Origin: Clostridium_AF sediminicola
Lineage (GTDB): Bacteria; Bacillota; Clostridia; Clostridiales; Clostridiaceae
Direction: 5' to 3'
Length of the DNA: 64,000 nt
NCBI RefSeq assembly: GCF_050402865.1
Contig: NZ_BAABMF010000010.1
Coordinates: 118,345-182,344 of the forward strand
This document shows, piece by piece, positions 59,178-64,000 of this stretch. Each line of letters opens with the position of its first letter. The stretch's first letter is position 1. Position numbers and translations under genes: made by a program. The notes under the pieces are model-generated. The model did no database searches, was not told the origin of the DNA, and worked only from the letters and a program-made list of their open reading frames with translations.

Positions 59178-60842
59178 ATGGTAATAAATAATAATGTAAA
59201 AATTATTCCTTTAGGAGGGCTTGGGGAAATAGGTAAAAATATAACTGCCATTGAATATAAAGATGAAATTATCGTTATTGATTGTGGTTTAGCATTCCCA
59301 GAAGAAGAGATGTATGGTGTAGATTTAGTTATTCCAGACATAACTTATTTGCTAAAGAATGAAAAGAAAGTAAAAGGTATTTTTTTGACTCATGGTCATG
59401 AAGATCATATAGGAGCTATACCTTATATCTTAAAACAAATAAAAGTACCTATTTATGGTACTCGACTCACTTTAGGATTAATTGAAAACAAATTAAAAGA
59501 GCATAATATTCTTTCAGAGTGTGAACTTAATGGTATTAATGCAGGTGATATTATTGAAATAGATAATTTTAAAATTGAATTTATTAGAGTAACACATAGT
59601 ATTGCGGACTCTTGCTCTATCGCTATTCATACTCCGGTGGGGGTAATATTACATACTGGAGATTTTAAAATAGATTATACACCTATAGATAGACTAGTTA
59701 TGGATTTGGAACGTATATCTAATTTGGGTAAAAATGGTGTGTTATTACTTATGGCGGATAGCACAAATGTTGAACGTCAAGGTCATACTATTTCTGAAAA
59801 GGCAATAGGTGAAACTTTCACAAAAGTATTTTCTAATGCTGAAGGAAGGGTTATTGTGGCGACTTTTGCTTCAAACATTCATAGAATGCAGCAGATTGTA
59901 GATGCTTCAGTTAATTATGGTAGAAAAGTTGCTTTTAGTGGAAGAAGCATGGAAAATGTATCTAGCGTTGCAATTGAATTAGGATATTTACATATACCTG
60001 ATGGGCATCTTATTAGTGTGGATGAAATAAATAATTATTCTAATGAACTGATAACAATAATAACTACAGGAAGTCAAGGTGAGCCAATGGCTGCACTTGC
60101 TAGGATAGCTTTTTCTAATCATAGAAAAATAAAAATAGAGCCTAAGGATTTATTTATTATTTCTTCTTCCCCAATTCCAGGGAATGAGAAACTTATTTCT
60201 AGGGTAATTAATCAATTATTTAAGAATGGTGCAGAAGTTGTATATGAGGATTTAGAAGAGGTACATGTGTCTGGGCATGCTTATCAAGAAGAACTAAAAT
60301 TAATTCATACATTAGTTCATCCGAAGTATTTTATGCCAGTTCATGGAGAGTATAGACATTTGAGACATCATGCAAAATTAGCACAAAAATTAGGTATGCC
60401 TGAAGATAAAATTTTTACAATGGATACAGGTGAAGTTTTGGAGCTATCGGAAGAAAACGCAAAAATATCAGGAAAAGTTCATACTGGAGCTGTATTTGTA
60501 GATGGTCTTGGTGTTGGAGATGTTGGTAATATAGTTCTTAGAGATAGAAAACATTTAGCTCAAGATGGAATGCTTACTGTTGTGGTAACAATAGAAAGAG
60601 AGTCATATAGCATCATTGCTGGACCAGATATTATTACTAGGGGATTTGTTTATGTAAGGGAATCAGAGGCATTAATTAATGAAGTCAAACAAATTGTTAG
60701 AAAAGAATTAGAAAGCTCCTTGGAAAATAGAATTATAGAGTGGTATGTATTGAAAGCCAATATGAAGAGAGTAATAGAAAGATTTATTTATGAAAAGACA
60801 AAGAGAAGACCGATTATACTTCCCATAATAATGGAGATATAG
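59178..60842 (+). CDS. rnj: Ribonuclease J
   Basis: A 554-residue metallo-beta-lactamase/beta-CASP ribonuclease. It has GGLGEIGKN at the start, the zinc motif LTHGHEDHIGA, HTGDFKID, and the beta-CASP region with SGHAYQEELK and PVHGEYRHL, followed by the RNase J C-terminal domain. It is a 5'-3' exo- and endoribonuclease of mRNA decay. AAGGAGG precedes the ATG. No terminator is obvious before the next small gene. Confidence 0.95.
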   Translation: MVINNNVKIIPLGGLGEIGKNITAIEYKDEIIVIDCGLAFPEEEMYGVDLVIPDITYLLKNEKKVKGIFLTHGHEDHIGAIPYILKQIKVPIYGTRLTLGLIENKLKEHNILSECELNGINAGDIIEIDNFKIEFIRVTHSIADSCSIAIHTPVGVILHTGDFKIDYTPIDRLVMDLERISNLGKNGVLLLMADSTNVERQGHTISEKAIGETFTKVFSNAEGRVIVATFASNIHRMQQIVDASVNYGRKVAFSGRSMENVSSVAIELGYLHIPDGHLISVDEINNYSNELITIITTGSQGEPMAALARIAFSNHRKIKIEPKDLFIISSSPIPGNEKLISRVINQLFKNGAEVVYEDLEEVHVSGHAYQEELKLIHTLVHPKYFMPVHGEYRHLRHHAKLAQKLGMPEDKIFTMDTGEVLELSEENAKISGKVHTGAVFVDGLGVGDVGNIVLRDRKHLAQDGMLTVVVTIERESYSIIAGPDIITRGFVYVRESEALINEVKQIVRKELESSLENRIIEWYVLKANMKRVIERFIYEKTKRRPIILPIIMEI

Positions 60843-60904
60843 AGTATTTAAATAAAAATTTGAGGAAATAATAACACTAAAGATTAATGAAAGGAGTTTG
60901 GATT

Positions 60905-61027
60905 ATGGATAAAAATAAATTAAATGAATTTCCACTAGCAGATGTTTCAAATAATGAGATAGAAAAAATTAAACAACTGGAAAATCAATTAGATGACAAG
61001 TATTATCTTATTGCATTTGAAAAATAA
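60905..61027 (+). CDS. 40-residue hypothetical protein
   Basis: ATG after AAAGGAG encodes an acidic/lysine-rich peptide starting MDKNKLNEFPLADVS and ending KYYLIAFEK. It looks like a short helix-turn-strand with no membrane segment. A hairpin follows at once. The strong ribosome binding site and codon use support a real gene. The function is unknown. Confidence 0.6.
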   Translation: MDKNKLNEFPLADVSNNEIEKIKQLENQLDDKYYLIAFEK

Positions 61028-61067
61028 GATTGAGTGTACATTTACGTAATATTTCATAAATTAACAT

Positions 61068-61104
61068 GAGCTATATGAATTAATTTTCAAATAGCTCTAT
61101 TTTT
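61068..61104 (+). terminator. Terminator after the 40-residue gene
   Basis: GAGCTAT and ATAGCTC form a 7-bp stem with a long loop, followed by TATTTTT. Confidence 0.5.
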
Positions 61105-61166
61105 GCGCTTTGAAATAATGTAATATCTGTAAAAAATCACATTTGAAATAAAAGGCGAACTAAAAC

Positions 61167-61398
61167 AGTGACAAGTGATAAGTTACAAGTGACAAGTTAA
61201 TGATGATTTTCTTGCAGAAAATCTTTAACTAAGCCTTTATGATCTTCGATGATTGAATAATGTGCTTTTGCTACGCAAAAGGAATCATTTTATTCTTTAT
61301 TAATTAAAAGCTTTCGCATGCGAAAGGTAGCCACAACTTGTCACTTATCACTTGTAACTTGTCACTATAAATTTCGAACTTGTTTCGCAATTTATAAT
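61167..61398 (+). repeat. Dispersed modular hairpin repeat, copy R3 (longest)
   Basis: Left arm 61168-61199 and right arm 61335-61366 are built from the same GTGACAAG and TTACAAG-type units in inverted orientation. Between them lie CTTTTGCTACGCAAAAG and CTTTCGCATGCGAAAG hairpins, and the copy ends in the TATAAATT...AATTTATA hairpin. The 61254-61396 core matches R2. This fills most of the gap before the next gene. Confidence 0.8.
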
Positions 61399-61463
61399 TA
61401 TTGCTCTCAACCTTCTGCAACATCAACATAAGATAAAGTATATCAATATACTAGGAGATTATT

Positions 61464-62216
61464 ATGTTTTTCTATCCATTTAATATGTGGAGACAGACTT
61501 CAAGTGGTAATATGCTTATACTAGATTTTAAATATGGAGATGTGAATGGGGATGGTGTTTTTGATAATGTTTATCTAATTGGAGAAAAAAACTTCGGTAT
61601 TGAGAGTGGTTTTATTGAAAATATTAGATTGGTTATTATTGATGGAGGAAGCTATTCTATAAAAATAATTCCATTGAAAAGTGATGCGGGGTATAATCCA
61701 AGAATATTTTTAGGTGATTTTACTGGAAATAGTGTAAACGAAATTTTGATAAGTATTTTTTCGGGCGGAAGTGGAGGTATGAGTTGGTACTATATTTATT
61801 CTTATTTAGATAATAACGTTAAGAAAATTTTTGATTATGAAATCTATAATAATGAATACGATTATGTAGTTAATTACAAGGATGATTATAAAGTTGAGAT
61901 TATAAACAAAAAACTATATAAGAAATACATTATAGACATAGAATACAAAGGTCAGGAATACTTGTCTAAGCTATATGATGAAAGTGGAAAGTTAAAAGAA
62001 CCTACAAAAGGTTATGTAAATCCATTAAGTGGGCTTTACCCTATAGATTATCAAGGAGATGGAGTTTATGAGTTATCAGCTCTTCGTAGAGTTATAGGAT
62101 TGTATAATGCGGACACACTAGGGGTGATTCAAACTGCTCTAGAGTGGGATGGAAATAAATTTGTTACATTATTTGAAAATGTTGGAGTTTATGGTATGGA
62201 TGTTAGACACAGCTAG
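61464..62216 (+). CDS. FG-GAP/VCBS-like repeat protein
   Basis: A 250-residue protein with no signal peptide. It has two calcium-loop-like FG-GAP motifs, YGDVNGDGVFDNVYLIG near residue 30 and IFLGDFTGNSVNEILIS near residue 80, and a third weaker one, YPIDYQGDGVYELSA, near residue 195. Such repeats build beta-propeller-like or beta-rich surfaces. Similar proteins of spore formers are of unknown role. CTAGGAGA precedes the ATG. A perfect hairpin overlaps the stop codon. Confidence 0.65.
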   Translation: MFFYPFNMWRQTSSGNMLILDFKYGDVNGDGVFDNVYLIGEKNFGIESGFIENIRLVIIDGGSYSIKIIPLKSDAGYNPRIFLGDFTGNSVNEILISIFSGGSGGMSWYYIYSYLDNNVKKIFDYEIYNNEYDYVVNYKDDYKVEIINKKLYKKYIIDIEYKGQEYLSKLYDESGKLKEPTKGYVNPLSGLYPIDYQGDGVYELSALRRVIGLYNADTLGVIQTALEWDGNKFVTLFENVGVYGMDVRHS

Positions 62217-62242
62217 AGAATCCAATTTTGGATTCTCTAGCT
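62211..62242. terminator. Perfect 15-bp hairpin overlapping the FG-GAP gene stop codon
   Basis: AGCTAGAGAATCCAA and its exact complement around two T residues, between convergent genes. No T tract, so it may work as a bidirectional block or RNA-stability element. Confidence 0.6.
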
Positions 62243-62276
62243 GGACATAGGAAGCAAGGTTCTGCATCAATCATGG

Positions 62277-63701
62277 TTATGTCTTTTGCTCTTTCTTTTT
62301 AAGGTAGTATGCTACCTGATAATATTCAATGGAATAACCTTTATCTTTTAATTTACTTGAAATCTTACGAGGGCCTAGGCCTTGATTGTGAAGTGAATCG
62401 ATTAATGTCTCCATGTTGTCTTTTATTTTCCCACCATTTTTATTAGCGTTTATATTAATATTAGAATCTGGAGTTTCATTTAAAATTTCAAATGGTAAGT
62501 GTTCAACTAAAACTGTAGTGGTGATTTCTTTTTTATCTCCAATATCTGAAATTAATGGGGAGGCAGCATCAATACTAAAATTGATAATATCTCTGAACTG
62601 ACGAATATTTCTCGGATAAACTGCTTCAAGAAGAAAATTTTTAGCCTCTTTCGAAAAATCTACGTGATATTTGATACCTTGAAGACTTTCAACAGCATTT
62701 TCATATTTGGTAACGAAATGGTTCAATAATGAAGATTTTTCTTCTGAACTTCTTTCTGACAATGATGGTAGGTAAAGTTCATACTGTGCTAAACGTTGAT
62801 ATAATTCAGGTAATAACTCCTCTTTTAAATTCTTGGTAGACGCAGCGATAATAATTACATCTATGCTGATTTCTTTTCCGCCACCTACTCTTCTTATTTT
62901 ACCTGATTCAATAGCTTTTAGAAGTAGGGTTTGATAATGTTCTAGGGCGTGGGCTTCATCCAAAAATAATATACCTCCATTGGCCTGTTCAAATAAACCA
63001 TTTCTTTGAGTAGAACCAGTAAATGCGCCTTTTTCTGAACCAAATATTTCTACTGCAGCTACATCTGGATTTGTAAATTGTGCACAATTTACTTCGATGA
63101 AGGGTGCATTTTTATCAATGACTCCTACTTTTTTTGCATATGTATAAATTAAATTAGCTAGCATTGTTTTTCCTGTTCCAGATTGACCAGTTATTATTGA
63201 ATGACGTGGGCCACCTAAAGCACCAACTGTTCTTTTTGCTTGTACTAAGATATTTTTTAAACTCCCACTGTTACCAATTACAGAAGAAATATTTTCTTCT
63301 GGCTTGTTTAAGCTTAAGTGAAGCTGGAGATATTTGATTTTTTTATTCAAGTCATCAATTTCTTTTATGTCCTTAAATACAGAAAAAGCTCCAGCAAGTT
63401 TACCATCAATATAAATAGGGTAAGAACTAACTACATATTTTTTTTCTCCTACATAGTGAATTTTTTTATCTAATAATGCTTTTTTTGTCTTTAAAACATA
63501 TAAAAGAACAGCATCAGGATAGAATTCGGAGATATGACTTCCTATCATATCTTTTATATTGGTGTTAGCATAATCAGCGGAAACTTTATTTACATAGAGG
63601 ATATTACCTTGAAGGTCAACTACGTTGAGACCATCGTTAGATTTATCCCAAAAAGTTTCAAATAATTTATTTTTATAAAAATCCTCGTAGGTTATCTTCA
63701 T
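62277..63701 (-). CDS. Sigma-54-dependent transcriptional activator (EBP 2) with PAS domain
   Basis: A 474-residue enhancer-binding protein. A PAS domain (about 15-115) is followed by an AAA+ domain (about 135-375) with Walker A GQSGTGKT, FGSEKGAFTGST and Walker B ILFLDEAHAL. The contact loop is GAFTGS, and the Walker B tail is DEAH rather than DEIG. The C-terminal 45 residues form a helix-turn-helix that is not the Fis type (LGPRKISSKLKDKGYSIEYYQVAYYL). It is divergent from a ferredoxin oxidoreductase gene with a sigma-54 promoter, its likely target. Confidence 0.85.
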   Translation of the reverse strand: MKITYEDFYKNKLFETFWDKSNDGLNVVDLQGNILYVNKVSADYANTNIKDMIGSHISEFYPDAVLLYVLKTKKALLDKKIHYVGEKKYVVSSYPIYIDGKLAGAFSVFKDIKEIDDLNKKIKYLQLHLSLNKPEENISSVIGNSGSLKNILVQAKRTVGALGGPRHSIITGQSGTGKTMLANLIYTYAKKVGVIDKNAPFIEVNCAQFTNPDVAAVEIFGSEKGAFTGSTQRNGLFEQANGGILFLDEAHALEHYQTLLLKAIESGKIRRVGGGKEISIDVIIIAASTKNLKEELLPELYQRLAQYELYLPSLSERSSEEKSSLLNHFVTKYENAVESLQGIKYHVDFSKEAKNFLLEAVYPRNIRQFRDIINFSIDAASPLISDIGDKKEITTTVLVEHLPFEILNETPDSNININANKNGGKIKDNMETLIDSLHNQGLGPRKISSKLKDKGYSIEYYQVAYYLKKKEQKT

Positions 63702-63782
63702 TATAATTTACTCCTTAAATTAAATCTTCATTCGCATATTGTATTTCTAACAGTATAACAAAGAAAAATAAAGATTACAACA

Positions 63783-63800
63783 ATTTTATAACAATAAAAT
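63783..63800. promoter_or_regulatory. Candidate EBP 2 enhancer site
   Basis: ATTTTAT-AACA-ATAAAAT is a perfect inverted repeat 57-75 bp upstream of the -24 element. Confidence 0.45.
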
Positions 63801-63856
63801 CGTGAATATTTTCTAGAATTTGAGTTAAATACAAGCTTTACAAAGGATATAAAAAT

Positions 63857-63872
63857 TGGTATGATAATTGCT
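63857..63872 (+). promoter_or_regulatory. Sigma-54 promoter of the 2-oxoacid oxidoreductase operon
   Basis: TGGTATGATAATTGCT has GG and GC in correct spacing, 38 nt before the ATG; it differs from the permease promoter at two positions. Confidence 0.8.
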
Positions 63873-63910
63873 GTAAGTATAAATAGAAAAGATAACAGGA
63901 GGGAAAAAAT

Positions 63911-64000
63911 ATGTCTAAAGTAACAGAGATAAGATGGCATGGTCGTGGCGGTCAGGGAGCAAAAACTGCATCTTTATTATTAGCAGATGTAGCTTTTAGT
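63911..64000 (+). CDS. 2-oxoacid:ferredoxin oxidoreductase gamma subunit, 3' partial
   Basis: Only 30 codons lie in the window. The segment IRWHGRGGQGAKTAS is the start of the gamma subunit of pyruvate or other 2-oxoacid:ferredoxin oxidoreductases, normally encoded first in a gamma-delta-alpha-beta operon. These enzymes oxidise 2-oxoacids from amino acid or sugar breakdown to acyl-CoA. GGAGGG precedes the ATG. Confidence 0.85.
   Translation, partial: MSKVTEIRWHGRGGQGAKTASLLLADVAFS

Overview
The window is AT-rich DNA from an endospore-forming, amino-acid- and acid-fermenting member of the Clostridia. The evidence is strong AGGAGG-type ribosome binding sites, a gerA/C/D/B spore-germination operon, a butyryl-CoA dehydrogenase/EtfBA operon, ilvBN behind a T-box leader, RNase J, HutP, GshAB (GshF), HD-GYP and GGDEF proteins, and two sigma-54 activators. 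The order cannot be fixed from the sequence; a Tissierellales- or Peptostreptococcales-like organism is my guess. No rRNA, tRNA, insertion sequence, prophage or CRISPR array was seen.

Layout. 1-5.3 kb: end of a double AAA+ (SpoVK/CbbX-like) protein, a membrane HD-GYP phosphodiesterase, a flavin reductase-rubredoxin fusion and a GT4 glycosyltransferase. 5.3-10.4 kb: bcd-etfB-etfA, a convergent 3-hydroxyacyl-CoA dehydrogenase, and a DUF3870 gene. The bcd and hydroxyacyl-CoA dehydrogenase genes each have a good sigma-54 promoter and the same 16-bp palindrome; bcd also has two overlapping Rex-like boxes. 10.6-17.7 kb: a D-glutamate cyclase-like gene with an apparent 5' nonsense codon, a GntR regulator, and a four-gene flavoenzyme operon ending in an alkyl-DHAP-synthase-like protein. 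17.8-24 kb: DegV with a coiled-coil tail, a Gx transporter, a PAS-GAF-GGDEF protein whose end overlaps gshF. 24-30 kb: YitT, BrnQ, DbpA-like helicase, RecQ. 30-36 kb: germination operon and a DUF4153 protein. 36-42 kb: ilvBN with a long T-box leader, then two tandem GatC-like PTS permeases without EIIA or EIIB.

42-51 kb is the most distinctive region. A sigma-54 activator, a DUF917 protein and a degenerate hydantoinase-like protein run leftward. From the divergent sigma-54 promoter an NCS1 (cytosine/allantoin-type) permease, a second DUF917 protein and an intact hydantoinase-like ATPase run rightward. The arrangement looks like a substrate-induced heterocycle uptake and breakdown module that carries a diverged copy of its own enzyme pair beside the regulator.

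51-64 kb: a heterodimeric ABC exporter behind a 48-codon leader ORF and two tandem terminators (BmrBCD-like layout), DUF4870, a TrpXYZ-type ABC importer, an orphan HutP, RNase J, an FG-GAP-like protein, and a second sigma-54 activator divergent from a 2-oxoacid:ferredoxin oxidoreductase gamma subunit cut by the window edge.

Two unexplained intergenic families stand out. One is an element of about 97 nt present three times (23.9, 43.7 and 58.3 kb) in which loops are conserved while stems change with pairing kept; one copy lies between a promoter and a terminator ahead of an ABC operon, as a riboswitch would. The other is a modular hairpin repeat (11.5, 38.8, 40.9 and 61.3 kb), one copy of which sits inside the ilvB leader.
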